From: Trichopria drosophilae
Lineage: Eukaryota; Arthropoda; Insecta; Hymenoptera; Diapriidae
Direction of reading: 5' to 3'
Length of the DNA: 64,000 bases
NCBI GenBank assembly: GCA_030407085.1
Contig: CM059582.1
Coordinates: forward strand, 210,520,001-210,584,000
In this document: one piece after another, positions 35,301 to 47,939 of the stretch
How positions within the stretch are numbered: the first letter of the stretch is position 1
Layout: the number at the start of each line of letters is the position of its first letter
Position numbers and translations under genes: made by a program
Notes under the pieces: generated by a model
Databases searched by the model: none
What the model was told of the DNA's origin: nothing
What the model saw: only the letters and a program-made list of their open reading frames with translations

Positions 35301-38300
35301 TAAAGTGAAATTTTTCAAGATATTTTTGAGGTCATATAGAGAAATTTAAAATCTAAATTTTTGTCAATATTTGAAATTAATGACGAACAATTTTGAAAAC
35401 ATTTCTAAGCATATTTTGGTGTTTGGAATCTTTTGCCAAAAGTTAGTTTTCAAAAAATTAAAAAAAAAAGAGTTTTTTTAGTTTTAACCCCTTGTGTCAT
35501 TGTGGTCCCTATTATCGTAGAAATCAATTTGAAACATTTATCAATAACATTAATTAATTATACACAATAATATATACAAAAATACCGTTTTTTTTTTTCA
35601 AAATAAATCGTTTGTAAAGAAATTCCCCTGTAGACATATATGGGAAAGTTACAACCTGGAGCATGTTTTTTTTGTTTATAATTTTTTCATGATTGGTCAC
35701 ACAACAAACAAAAATGTTCTTAATTTCTTCTTTTAAGTGTTGTTATCATATAAACTTTCAAAAATAGATCATTCATGATATAATCTTATTATTGTTATCG
35801 ATTCTTTGCACAATTTACGGTAATAAATAACTAAAGTGTTCCTTTTATTTGAAGTTCTTAATAAGTATGGAACATCACACTTTTGTTATAAATTAAAAAA
35901 ATTTACAAGTACTACAAAAAATAATAATTCTTATAAATTATTATAATATTTAAATTTTAGGGCGATCCACCAGTTCTTCTGACCGGAAGCGGAGCGCCAA
36001 TTTCCAACAAATTAAACAGTCTTACAGCTGGACCACAGGGGCCTATACTTTTGCAAGATCATGTTTTCATCGATGAAATAACTCATTTCGACAGAGAGCG
36101 AATTCCTGAGAGAGTTGTGCATGCTAAAGGAGCAGGTAAGATGAAATGCAAAAAATGTCTCATTTATTGAGACGTTCAGAGGAAGAGGAGAGAAGTTTCT
36201 GATTTCTAGTGTTTTCATGCTGGAAATTCCATTTATCAGATCCAAAAGTTCAAATTCCCAATGGTGGATTCAATATGATAAAGGAAAATAGAAAAATTTG
36301 CGTTACAATCTTACATTAATAAACTTTCTAAATTTCTTGGAGTGAAAATTCTCCCTTTATGGAGTGAAAACTGATCCACTCTGATGAATGAGTGAATTTC
36401 CACACTTTAAGAAAGATTTGTCACTCAATGCAGAGTGAGTTTTCACTCTATAAAGACTGAAAATTTATTCTTTTATTGAAGTGGCTCGATTTTCACTCCA
36501 TAAAGAGTCAATTCTTACTTCAAGAAGTTTAGACAGTACCTACGTGAATTTCTCTCCTTGCGCAAGATCCTCGAATAATTAAACTATCCGTTTCTATGCT
36601 GAGGGCTAACTAGTGAAGTTGCCAATAAATAAATTATACAAAAATTGCGTTTATTACATTTTTCCGTGTGCGAAATTTTTCTCTTTTTTTTTCATGAATG
36701 GAAACAAAATTTATAATAGTTGTTTCTGAAGCAACATGAACGTTGACTGCTGGTTTTAAGTTTTTCGGATAGTACAAGCCATTAATCCATCTAGGAACAC
36801 ATTATTCTGCTAAACAAATTTTGTCAATAATAGATAACCTATGGGTCTTTAGGTCGTTATCTTTCTGGTGACAGATTTTAAATATCGGATCTGGAAAGGT
36901 GGACCAGTTTTTTCAATATCGATAGCTTGTTGTGAATTTGGCATGTAAGAATTATTTTTAGTAAGTAAGGAAGTTTTGTTTTTAAAATTCAAAATGCCGG
37001 TTAGATTTTTGTGATTTTCACACAATAAAATCTTAGACAATATGAATAAATACTTAAAAATACTCTTTTTATTCTAAGAATTTATTATTCATACAATTCA
37101 TACAGTCTTATCATCAAGTAACTTCTTAATTATGATCCGTCATTTTTAATTCTAAAAATTTAATATGTAGGAACCTCAAACCCTCAAAAAAGTAAAAATT
37201 TTCGGTTATTTTACATACAAAACTAATGTGTGCTTAAATAATTCATTTTTTGACATTTCCCAATTTTGCATAAATAGCATACGAGAATACGATTTTAGTA
37301 CAGATTACGTAATTTGCCTATGTAACACGCAGAATAGTAAATTTAACTAACTAATTATAACGGCAAGAAACATTAACGACAAGTGTTCATTATCAGATGT
37401 ATTAACGCGATAAAATTTGTTTATTCCTGCATGTAAGCCCTAAACTAGAAACATTGATTTCTTCTTATTAAATTTTATTTACTAAAAATTAAAGTACTTC
37501 CCATTATTGGCATAGTCCCGAAAATCTAATTCCCATTTATAGCCAAACGAAGGGAGACAAGATATCCCTTACTGGCGTGCCAATGAAGGAAATACAGATG
37601 GCGCTGTTGTGTTAGTTGCGTAGTTTTTCAAGGTATGACGTAACAACATGAAGCGTTGGTGGGAGAAGGTGCGAAAATGTCACTAATCAGAGAGTAAACG
37701 TGCTACTAGTGAGATGGACCCACTAATGGGATGGAGCACTATAAATTGCATTGCTTACATACTATTGTACCAGAAAATAGTGTGTATTTTGAAGGAGTGA
37801 TAATTACAAAAGTTACAAATATGCCATTGTGTTTTATTCAACTTTTAATAGCAGATAAGGAGTTACCGACGTATAATTGTATTCAAAATTACCAAGAATT
37901 AGTAATTTGTTCGGTAGCGTACTATGAATTATACGGAGGATAAAACTGTTGAAAAATAACTGTTGATTTTATCCTCGACATTTTTTGTAACTTATAAACT
38001 AAAGACTTTAGTAGAATTTCCAATTTAAGATGTTGCATTCTACGAAACGGAAGAGATTAGGTAATGGGCGCAGTAACTTACAATCAGCGCTAAAGACAAA
38101 TTAAGTTTTATAAGGTCGGAAAAATTACAGAGATATTATCGCTTAGAAATTGTGATTAATTTTTACATTAACCGTTTTGAAGATTAATGAATATATTTTT
38201 TCTATCCTACAGATCTGTTGCAATCGATTTATTTTTTTCCAACCTAAACGGCATCATACTAATGGCATATGAAAAATCTTACTGAAAAATGTTTTTTCTT

Positions 38301-41300
38301 TATATGTGGTTGTAAAATTGGTCCTCGGGAGCTTCTCACGAGGTCTTGAGGACATCCTGGGCGTGTGTTGTTTGCGTAGAAAAATATTAAATAGAGAAAT
38401 ACAAAGTAAGCAGAAAAAATGATGAATGTGACTACAGTAACATTTGTCGTAAAAAGAAATAAAAAATTATAATATTACGCGTGTACAGGAAAGTATCTGA
38501 CTATTATTTAAGTAGTCACATGCGGACGAACTTAAGTAGTAACAGGGGAAAAATATCCACGTCTTACTACTGAAGGAGTCAGTAGTTATAGCTATCTATT
38601 TTTCCATGTGGAAGCATCCCATAAACTCCACAATACTAATCAAACATCCTTCTTCATCGATATCTCAAATCATTAAAGATCATTTTGTAGCAATTATAGA
38701 CAATGTCATTTAAAAGTTATTTTTCCTTATAAATGAAGCAGCAAAACCGCTAAACTAAATATGAAACATATTTGGAGTAATTCATAAATTACGTAACGCT
38801 TGTGAGAGGGGTGGGGGGCTTGGACCTACCGTCCAATGTGTATACACATAATCCTATATTAGGACCCCTGAGAGGCAGCGACTGGTCAAATCGTTGAAAA
38901 TTACCAGTTCCTCTTATTTTTCCCTAATTTATTTTAAAAACAGGTGTCAAGTCTCATTTTTTATTTCTTAAATCGTCACCGACAATCTAAACGGTTAATT
39001 TCTTCTTCATTTTCAAGTATTTAACATTGTTTAATAATGGCTTAATGTAGTTGAAAATTCTGGTATGGGTCTTCTTAATCCAACCAGAAACTTTCTTCTG
39101 TATATAAAATCTCAGTAATAATATTGACACATTGTATAAAAAGCAAAGCGTTGTCATACCTCGCATAAAAATTGCTAATAACCATAGAAATGAAACAAAA
39201 AATTTTGTACCGAACTGTTAGTAACCATGTATTGATTTATTTACATTAAAAATGTATTTATGTCAGAACTGAAATGAATACAGTCTCATTGATTTACAGG
39301 AGCATTCGGTTTCTTCGAGGTGACACACGACATCTCAAAATATTCGAAAGCTAAAGTATTTTCAGGTGTCGGAAAAAGGACACCGATTGCTGTGAGATTT
39401 TCCACTGTTGGCGGCGAAAGCGGATCAGCTGACACCGTCAGGTATTTTTATATAGCAATTCCTCTCAATTAACTTACCGACGATATAACCATTAGCGGTC
39501 AACTAGAACTTGAACAATTAGCTGACGTGTACCACAATCCTAATCTGTTACGTAAAATATGCTAACTAGGGGTTTATTAAGGAAACGCATTTCATTTTTG
39601 AGGCACACAAAGAAAAATATTCCAACATACATCTTAATTCAGAAATTAGAATGCAATTGGTAATTGGTGAAGGGAAATTAAATATAAATTATAGTTGAGA
39701 AATATAAACAATATGATTTGTGGTTACAATAAACGATTAGTATTTATTAATTAATTATGAATCCAACAATTTCATTCTATTTTTGAAATATTTTTCGAAC
39801 AATCCGTTCTAAATAAATTTGTTTATTTTTTATGTATAGTTAGCCAAATATTATTGTTTAGGCTAGAAGAAATCAACTGCATGCTATATTGAATATTCTT
39901 AAAAAATAGTTTTGTATCTTAGCAAGTTTAATATCTTTAAAACAAATTATCAATGTTCTCTTAGAGATCCTCGAGGATTTGCAGTGAAATTCTACACCGA
40001 AGAAGGAATCTGGGATCTAGTTGGAAATAACACACCAATCTTCTTCATTAAGGATCCCTTTTTATTCCCCAGTTTCATTCACACGCAAAAGAGAAATCCA
40101 GCTACACACTTGAAAGTATGTATGAAATGAATAAGTAAATTAATTTACTAAATGAAATTAATTTTACAAGCAATTTAAAAAAAAATTGAATTTTACTTTT
40201 ACTTACTCTTAAAGTCGGCATTCAACTCATTTTATGAACCTCCCGATGATATGTATTAAATCTCAATGTAGTTATCCATTCTGCCGCTAGGTGTCGTTGT
40301 CAGTACATTTACGCCCATGAAAGAAGTTACTTTCAATTCTGCACGTTACGAAAGTTTTCTATATCGTGTCTGTACCGATGCTGTTTTAGCGACTTTGAAG
40401 TATTATCATTTATAGTTGATATTTATTATAAAGTATTAACAGTAAAGTCCAGTTTTAAAATTTTTTATTTCACTCGCCTTAGTTTGGTTTTATATCACGT
40501 AATGAACATAAAAGCTAAAGTTTTTTTTAAACAGATGGTTCTTGAACATTTATAGTATTTAACTATTCGAGTGTAATATAATGGTATTCGACTAATTCAT
40601 TTAATAATTTCTTTTAGTCATTATTTATTGACTTTTTACAATACAGACTCTACAGTCCTTGTTCATAGCAAATAAAATGTTACAAAGTAACTAAAGATTT
40701 TTAAAGGGTAATTTAAAAGTACAAAAACGAGAAAGTTAACTAATTTATTTAAAACTTCACTAAAATGTTGCCATTATTAGTAAATCTCTGAATTTCAAGT
40801 ACTATTAAATTTAATGAAATACTTGTACGTGACGAAAATTTAAAAAGTCATTTTTTAAAATGGATATTTTTCAATTTACCACATTTATATGTAAGATACA
40901 CAAATGTCATTTTTAAGGTTTGTTTTTTAAATAATACTAGTATCTGAAACTTAGGATTGAAGTGATAATTTCAGAACCTCAAAATCAATTTTGTTGAAGA
41001 TTGTTTTGTTTGTCTGAACAGAATACTTAACTACTTTTTGCAAGATGTGTGAAGATCAGAGCAGGATGCTTTATAAATTTTATGAATATACTAAATAAAT
41101 AGATTTTTAGACAATGGTTATTTTGATAAAAATCTACATTCGGTTCCTCTCTGATTTTCATTTCTCTTGTAGAAAAATTACCAAGAGTGTTATTCACACA
41201 ATAAAAAAAACTGATTAGAAACCGATTCTGGGGGCAAGTTTTTCTGTTTTCAGGCAATACTAAAAAATGTCTTGAAAAGATATAATTTTTGAAACAAAAA

Positions 41301-44300
41301 TGAAAAGCCCAAAAATAATTTGTTAAATAACTTTTGTGAATGACTGAAATTTTCGTCTTGTTACCTTGTGAAAAGTGTAAAAATATTTTTAAAAAGATGG
41401 TTTTTTCATTTCAGGAAACATATCTCTATTTGTTTAAAAAAAAAAAGATTAATTTTTTATATTTCATGAATCGTTTTAATGATCATGCAAAAGATTTGTA
41501 AAAATTCATTTAGTAAAATTGGTCTTTGGTTGTAAAGGACATTTTTTTCGAAAAATCCATTCATATTTATATTTAAAAATGTTTTAAAACCTTTTCACAA
41601 AGTAATAAAAACAGAATTTGAGCATTTTTTTAACACAATTATGCTTTCTTTTTTCAACAATGTCCTTAATTATAAAAACTAAATTGTTATAAAATATTTG
41701 TTGTCATAGTTGGACGCAAAATGAGATTTTATGCCTTTCCAGATGCGAAATGAAAGGGAAATGAACCGTTGTAAACGCATTAATGAAAGTTAAATGACTT
41801 TCCATCTTGTACCTCGAAACCAAAATGTTTTTTCTTTCGTGAAAATTATTTTTTACATCTTCACCGAACGATTTCACAAATCGGAAATGTCTCTATTTGT
41901 TTAAAAAAAAAGAGTAGTTTTTTACATTTCATCAATAACGAATATAGAATTTGTAAAGCTCTCCATTAAAATGCGGTAATCTGTGATAAAAAATGTTGTT
42001 CCTATCTCTCGCCCAGTACCCGGGCACGATGTTAACACGCCGGGCGCAAAATATCGTTTTGCGCCTTAGATACGAAATATACTATTATCCAATACATATA
42101 CCGAAAATTCTATCTTAACAGTGGTCTTTCTTGGTTTGTCGGATGGATGGTAAATAAAAACCAGAGTTTTTGTTAAAATAATTATATTATTCGACGTTTC
42201 GATCATCAACAGTTGACCTAAAAAACTAAGAAAGTCGAACTGCAGATAAACCTCAATTAAGTGATGAACTGCTAATTTCCAGTCACTTACCTTTAATGGG
42301 TATTATGTAGATTAATTTTAACTAAAACTAATTTTATTACCTTAGGTATTGTTCAAATAACGAAAAAAAATCGCGTAACTTATTTGACACATTGTTAACC
42401 TTCCTCACCATCCCTGTGTGATGATTTTATTTTTCGAATAGTTGAATTGTCGCACAATTTGGTATATCAAGGTTTTGAGGTAACTCATTCCTATTTTGAG
42501 GTTAGATTCCAAAATTCAAAACGGCGGATGTAATATGGCGGACATATTTTGACAAACGTTTTGAATTTTGCTGTAAATTGGTCTTCAAAGTCACTAATTA
42601 TAAATCTGAAATTGGAATTTGAAAATTCGCAATGGTGGATCCAATAAGGCGGACAAATTTGACAATTTTTTGGGGGTTTCGGCTTTTTTTTTTAAATCTA
42701 ATGACAGAAATCGAAGGTACAGAAAAAATTTGTCAAGAATCAATTTTGACAACTTAAAAATGTATTGTTATTTATAAAAAGAAGTTGTTAGAGTCTCGTA
42801 AAATTATATACATAAATACTTCAGACACATTTAGAAAAAATTAACTATTTAGTTAATATTTGTGAAAATGTACAATTTGCTAAAATAAAATTCCTTTAAA
42901 AAAAAAATGTTTAAAAATTTGTTTTTTTTTCATTATTTAAAGAAATTGTAAATTTTCATAAATATTTGAGTACTTTTATGTAAAATGTCCTAATTTCAAG
43001 TTTTACTTTTGTATTAGTACCCATTGTTTTAGAAAAGTTTAACCATTTTTTGTTTTGAATAATAATTATTTTTTTAAGTTATCAAAACTTATTCTCTTAT
43101 TTTTACATCTTAAAAACTTTTTTTTATTGATTCGTTTAAACAAATTATAAACTATTTCTGTTTTAATTTTGTTATATCTTTTGACAACATATTCCAATTA
43201 TTACTTTGGCGTAATTAAATAAAAAACTTTTAAAACATTTTCGATTCCGCCATATTGGATCATTTAAATTTTTAATAACTGCCACAAATTCCTTATCAAC
43301 AACCTCAAAAACAATAAGATAAAATGTATTCAAATCAGTAATTTTTTTTTAAATTCGTCCACCATTATTGAAAATACTTTAATTTTTTAAACATTTATGT
43401 AAAATTTAAGTTGACATTGTACATTAAACGGAGAAATGCTCCCATCTGTTTGTCGTTATGAACAATGTTTATTTCTTCTTATTCGGACCGACAAATCCTA
43501 ATTATTCTTTTTTAATTTGTTAATGTCAGGTTTAATTTACAGTTTTTGTTGTCAAAAAACGAATTTCAAATACCTTTTTTAGGATGCTGACATGTTCTGG
43601 GATTTCATTACCCTCAGACCAGAAACAACCCATCAAGTTATGTTCCTCTTCAGTGATCGTGGTATTCCTGACGGGTTCCGCCATATGAATGGTTATGGTT
43701 CGCACACATTCAAACTCATAAATGATAATAACGAAATGGTATATTGCAAATTCCATTACAAGGTGAGTTTCTACTTTTTATTACTATAATAACCTTGTCT
43801 CCATGTATTAGTCTGTGAATTTACTGTTGCGTGGCACATTTATATGATAAATTGTAATATATTCATGTGATTTTTCCAACTATTTAACATTTTTTAATTT
43901 ATATTTAAAATTACTGTTGTGGACGAATGAAAGTTGGGTGATTTGTAAACTAAAACAAGAAATGTAACCCTTAAAGTAATATTTTTTGAGACTCTAGCAA
44001 AAGTGACAAATTAGATTGCTCTATTTTTTTTATAAAAAATATATGAAAAATTTTTTCGGTAATATTGTGCTTGATATTTTAAATTGAAGGATTCAAGAAG
44101 GTACCTAAATTTTTTCAGATTTTTGAAAGGAATGTTAGTGATCGGAAAAGCCTCTTGATCTTTTTTATTTATAAATAAATAAATAAAAAATAAATAAATA
44201 AATAAAAAAATAAAAAGACTCATTTTATTACTTGGCGGGTGCCGAAATTACCTTATTACTGTAAGGTTTAACTAATTTAAATTAAATGGCAGTTCCCCAG

Positions 44301-46259
44301 TATTAATATGAGTGGTTTTTATAGATCATATAGTTAAAACGATTTACATCTAATTAATTTCACTGAAACTTAGCTGAATCGGATCTGTAACTACTAAGTA
44401 CTTGGTTCACACTACTCATTGAAATAACTAAATAAGTTTAAACTGTTTACTAAGAAAATTATTGCCTTAAGCGACAAGAAACTTTTCCATGTCTTAATTG
44501 CGTTGATTTCAAACGGAATTGACAAATTTGGTTTCAGACCGATCAAGGAATTAAAAATATCCTTGCCGACAGAGCGAACGAATTAAGTGCCTCCGATCCA
44601 GATTACGGCATTCGCGATTTGTACAATGCAATTGCTAAGGGTCATTATCCTTCCTACACGATGTATATTCAGGTGATGACGGAAAAGGAAGCGAAGTGCT
44701 TCAAATGGAATCCCTTCGATTTGACGAAGGTAACGTCTTAAATCTATTATCATTTTCGTTACAATATTTACCACTAAGGCTATTCATAAAAAGTTTTTAA
44801 AAATGCTCAAAGTTATAATGGTAAGTCATACTGAGAGAAATGTTTGTTACCCGGTACCATAACTATTATAAACTGTTTAAAGTACGAAGATAAATCATTA
44901 TCATATTTAGTACCGATGTGGAGGCTAACAGGTTTACACCCCAGGTTCTGAATATCATTTTAGAGAAATATAAACAATCATTTCGCACCTAGAATGTTTC
45001 CTCTTTTCGAATATGAAGACAAAAGTAGCGATTCCCAATTAAAACATCACTTTAACCTTCAAATAACCTTGAAAACAAAAGTAAAGCTCATTGTCATATC
45101 CAAGTGAATTTTGTTTGAAACATTTTTTAATTTAACCGCGATATTTTTGGCACATCTTTTCCGTTATTTGCTCCATTTTTGCCCTACGTTATGTAACGTT
45201 AGAGTAGTAACCAAATTTCCAACTAGAAGGCGCTGAGGTTTGGTAGTACATAGAGTTCCTCTAGTAATTACAGAGCGAATAGGATCTAACTAAGATCTTA
45301 GTCTTCATTTGTTTCTAAGAAACTTTTCCATAAATATTGAAGATGTTTCGGTAGATGCAGCAGCATTTCCTTAGGACACTTAATAAAATTAAGAAATTAT
45401 ATTTCCTTTTATGTCGAAGTTAAATAGCATCCACAAATATCGCAAAAAGTAGTAGAACAAAGATAAAAAAATTAAGAATTTAGACTTTTAGGTTCCAAAT
45501 GGTCATTTCAATTCCTCTTAAATATTTTATCTGTTCCCGGGACTTCAGGTATGGCCACAAAAGGAGTATCCTTTAATGCCCGTGGGCAAATTGGTTTTCG
45601 ACAAAAATCCCGAAAACTATTTCACAGACGTCGAACAAATTGCATTTGACCCCGCACATATGGTCCCTGGTATCGAGCCCAGTCCGGACAAGATGCTTCA
45701 AGGTCGTCTCTTCTCCTACGGAGATACGCATAGACATCGTCTTGGACCAAATCACCTTCAACTTCCAGTAAACTGCCCTTACAAGGTTATTTCCGTTCCT
45801 TAATTACCCAGTTCCTTAAATAATGAGAAGTCGCTAATCAAGTATTTAACTGTGCAGGCTATGTTCGCGATGAATTATCAGCGGGATGGATTTATGCCGT
45901 TGCACAATCAAGGAGGCGCGCCAAATTACTTCCCTAATAGCTTTAATGGTCCTCAAGAGTGTCCGGCGGTGAAGCCACCAAGCTTCAAAGTGGAGGGAGA
46001 AGCGGACAGACACTGCCCGGTCAATGAAGATGACTATGGTCAGTGCACCCTCTTCTGGAGAAACGTCCTTGACGACGCGGCTAGAACCAGACTTGTACAG
46101 AATATCGTTGACCATTTGAAGAACGCATCTAACTTTATCATCGAAAGAGCAGTGAAAAATTTCAGCAACGTTGACGTCGAATTCGGTAAAATGCTTACCA
46201 CAGGACTCCGTAAAGCAGGGATAAATATTAACATGTCTGGAAGATCCGCTAATCTCTAA
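17079..46259 (+). CDS. Cat: Catalase, eight exons, with optional N-terminal leader
   Basis: Haem catalase (2 H2O2 to 2 H2O + O2). Exons: 17079-17378, 35961-36135, 39300-39441, 39965-40115, 43583-43762, 44538-44729, 45549-45785, 45858-46259; all GT..AG and in phase. From the conventional start (ATG 17325, [10 protein letters not shown]) the protein is 510 aa, normal for insects; from the upstream in-frame ATG at 17079 it is 592 aa. The active-site signature [17 protein letters not shown] carries the distal His (residue 72 of the short form), VGNNTP carries the catalytic Asn (145), and [14 protein letters not shown] the proximal haem Tyr (about 355). The C-terminus ends S-A-N-L, like the K-A-N-L peroxisomal signal of mammalian catalase. 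Unusual: GPNH where homologues usually have GPNY just after the Tyr motif, and GFF for GYF at 80-82. Intron 1 is 18.6 kb. Confidence 0.97.
18110..19139. mobile_element. 1.03-kb palindromic TTAA-type element
   Basis: TTAA at 18106-18109 and 19140-19143 flank CCCTTTTCATGCC and its inverse GGCATGAAAAGGG. Almost the entire element is an inverted repeat. Examples are TTTCAAAACCATATTTTCTG near 18196 against its complement near 19000, the ACGTACTGG region with TCGGATCGGCACAAG against CTTGTACCGATCCGA, and the GGCGG cores against CCGCC cores. The centre is near 18620. No transposase. An AT-rich simple sequence (19040-19100) expands the right arm. Confidence 0.75.
19290..19708. mobile_element. MITE with CCCAGCAAACGGAAAGGG ends
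   Basis: TCCCAGCAAACGGAAAGGGA at the left is mirrored by CCCTTTTCGTTTACTGGGA at the right. The interior repeats GGAATT/AATTCC blocks (GGAATTGAATGGAATTGCGC and similar) many times. Non-coding. Confidence 0.65.
19745..19990. repeat. Cluster of ACTGTAAAATTACA-type repeats
   Basis: Variants of TGTAATTTTACAGTG and CACTGTAAAATTACA occur about nine times in both orientations in 250 bp. The same motif family recurs at 63713-63960. Probably a small non-autonomous element or satellite; ends are not clear. Confidence 0.5.
20082..20549. mobile_element. Foldback MITE, 468 bp, CCCTGCCG ends
   Basis: TACCCTGCCGAAAAAATACT at the left and AGTATTTTTTCGGCAGGGTA at the right are exact inverses. The inversion continues inward through ACACGATTCAGAAAACATAT and AACTTTGTATGG to a centre near 20310. 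It interrupts DNA rich in ATTCTCAGAATAT. Flanking TA is compatible with a Tc1/mariner-type target but cannot be separated from the ends. Confidence 0.75.
21175..21350. repeat. ATATTCTCAGAATAT-like palindromic motif cluster
   Basis: Short variants of TATTCTCAGAATAT, GAATATCGTGAATA and TCCTCAGTATATTGAG recur in both orientations here, and also at about 19990-20080 and 20580-20740 on either side of the 20082-20549 foldback. This suggests one old repeat broken by a later insertion. Non-coding. Confidence 0.4.
22304..22425. mobile_element. Short foldback MITE (122 bp)
   Basis: TACACTCACGATCATTAATT plus CTTACGGGGAA on the left is mirrored by TTCCCGTAAGAATTAATGAT plus CGTGGGTGTA on the right, with about 55 nt between the arms. 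No coding capacity. Confidence 0.65.
24110..24185 (+). repeat. tRNA-like sequence (decayed tRNA or SINE head)
   Basis: A T-arm GCGGGTTCGAGTCCCG, an acceptor 3' strand GCAACCA and a loop CTGGCAA (would-be GGC anticodon) sit in tRNA order, with an A-box-like TAGTTAATGG upstream. The anticodon and D stems do not pair, so I do not call a functional tRNA. The 5' part (TAGGTTAGTTAATGGAGATC) is duplicated at 24083-24102. The reverse frame gives the peptide typical of arthropod SINE sequences. Confidence 0.5.
25671..25761. repeat. Small inverted repeat with CCCTGATCAGGG palindromes
   Basis: TACCCGAGTAGAA and TTTCTGCTCGGGTA form inverted ends of a 91-bp unit. Two copies of the self-complementary CCCTGATCAGGG lie inside (about 25695, 25727). 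Non-coding. Confidence 0.55.
31044..31114 (-). repeat. Interstitial telomere-like repeat (CCTAA)n
   Basis: About 70 bp of CCTAA units with CCGAA, CCTAT, CCCTAA and CCTTAA variants. This is the complement of the insect telomere repeat TTAGG. It lies in catalase intron 1. Interstitial location implies a past break repair or spread by a mobile element. Confidence 0.75.
36136..39299 (+). other. Catalase intron 2 (3.2 kb)
   Basis: It contains a degraded GGTGGATTC repeat (about 36260), a foldback MITE (36321-36534) and a block with AAGTAGTAACAG near 38510-38600 that resembles one at 27340-27425 in intron 1. Otherwise AT-rich DNA with nothing recognisable. Confidence 0.6.
36321..36534. mobile_element. 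Foldback MITE with GGAGTGAAAA blocks
   Basis: TTTCTAAATTTCTTGGAGTG followed by TTTATGGAGTGAAAA on the left is mirrored by TTTTCACTCCATAAA and ACTTCAAGAAGTTTAGAC on the right. GAGTG/CACTC motifs recur through the interior. Non-coding. Confidence 0.6.
40116..43582 (+). other. Catalase intron 4 (3.5 kb)
   Basis: AT-rich. Partial direct repeats around 41399-41480 and 41883-41950 share TCTCTATTTGTTTAAAAAAA and a following TTTCAT block. GGCGGATCC repeat copies lie at about 42520, 42632 and, reversed, 43247. No coding sequence is seen. Confidence 0.6.
44160..44220. repeat. (AAAT)n microsatellite
   Basis: Tandem AAAT/AAATA units in catalase intron 5. Confidence 0.85.
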
Positions 46260-47939
46260 ACCTCAATAATATTCGATGATATTAGCCTTATCGTCTTTCA
46301 TACTGCAATGTCTTTGAGGGGATAAAGGATTTACATGCATCGATATTTTATATATAAGTATTGTAATGTATAATATCGTTAAATATTATTTTTTAAATGT
46401 TGTTTGTTGGAGATGAGTAGGAGTTGACATGTGGGAAATATATATCTCTCTTACCTCGTGCGTATCTTTTATTTATTTACCTTCCTTCGTTATTTATCCC
46501 GCTTTCTTTTCTGGCAATGAGTTTGTATCTGCGAGGGTGAAATGGATCCAAGAAGACAACAGGTAAAAACTTGCACTTAACAAGTAAAGACTTAATCCTC
46601 ATCCACAAGCAGTGAAGTGGAGGTTGAAAATTTGTATCAGTGATTTTTCACAAAAATTTTGTTTATTTTTTGTACAAATCACAGATTTAGTGAAACAAGC
46701 TTAATAATAGAAACAGAAGTGCTAAAAGCAATAGACACAAAACTAAATCAAGAGTTGAAAACAAGAGTTGAAACAATCCATCTTATCTAGGCAAACAAAA
46801 GTCTCAGTTGCAGAAATATAGCTACGGCTAGTAGAAGTGGAACCATCCTAGGAAGACTCTATGCCAGCAATGATATAAATGAGGTTCGAAGTCCTCGTAA
46901 AAATGTAGCGACAGCCAGGGTGAAATAAAAAGAAAAAATAACCCAAATACAAAAAGTATCCAGGCTCAAAAGCAAATAACTCAGTCACAAGAAAGTGATG
47001 GATTCGAGTAGTTAACTCTCTTAAGCCAAATGAAAGTAATAATAGATTAGAAATATGCTTTGAATGATCTCTAATAGAAAGAAGTTAGCAACACAGGAAA
47101 GTACCTATAGTCATGGTATGAGGAATAGAAGGTGCGCATCAGAAGAAGAAGAGGTCTCTAATGAGCTAATGGAAATTGGGCCATATTACAAGCAGGAACT
47201 CCATACTCCTATCCGCGTGCCCGTCTTGTACAACTGGTAATTTCGTATTGTTTCAGCGCGCAGGCTATATTTAGTCTATTGCGCATCTATGGGAACACTT
47301 CACCTTATATAATTACCCCATGTAATTACCCCTTTTGTAGTAACCCAGGCAAAATCCAATTATTGGTGTTCACGTCGCAGTGGAGGATAAAGGAAGTGAC
47401 GACCGGGCTTGACCTTGAAGAGCATGTCCCTGATGAATAATAGCAATTCTAAGGTGTTAGGAGAGGAGGAAAATCATAAAAAATAAATAGTTTAAAAGTC
47501 CATGTGAAGATGTGCACATAGACAAAGTAACATGGAAATGAAGTGATTATGAAAAAATGACCAGAGGAGTGAAAGGTAGTGTTCAAACATCGGGGTTGCC
47601 AGAAGCAAGTAGACGTATAGCAAATCTGCGACGAGGGACAAAAAAGGTTCAGTATGTAGAATACTGTAACGGTGTGTTTTGATATAAGGCACCATACTTA
47701 GAGGTGGCAGTATTTCAGAAGAATATAAAGAACCATAAGGGGTACAGAAGGAACCTTTCAATGGTTTTATTTATATTTATTGTGCTTGTTTACATGCCTG
47801 CATGACACTCAATATCAGTTAGTTTGTGTCACGAAGAAGATCACTAAGGATCGGTGGCAGTTCCGGTTTTGTGCGTCGCGGTATGGGTGAGTGAGTAGTA
47901 TCCTTTTTTGTTATAATTAATTATGAAGTTTCGTGCCTT

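Larger units (their letters stand above)
17379..35960 (+). other. Catalase intron 1 (18.6 kb), mostly repeats
   Basis: No host coding sequence is seen. It contains a 1-kb palindromic TTAA-type element (18110-19139), a CCCAGCAAACGG-ended MITE (19290-19708), CACTGTAAA-type repeats (about 19745-19990), a foldback (20082-20549) in ATTCTCAGAATAT-rich DNA, small foldbacks (22304, 25671), a tRNA-like sequence (24110-24185), a telomere-like stretch (31044-31114) and several GGCGGATCC repeats (24846, 29488, 32411, 32535, 33999, 34116). From 26 to 29 kb I see only AT-rich DNA. Confidence 0.75.
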
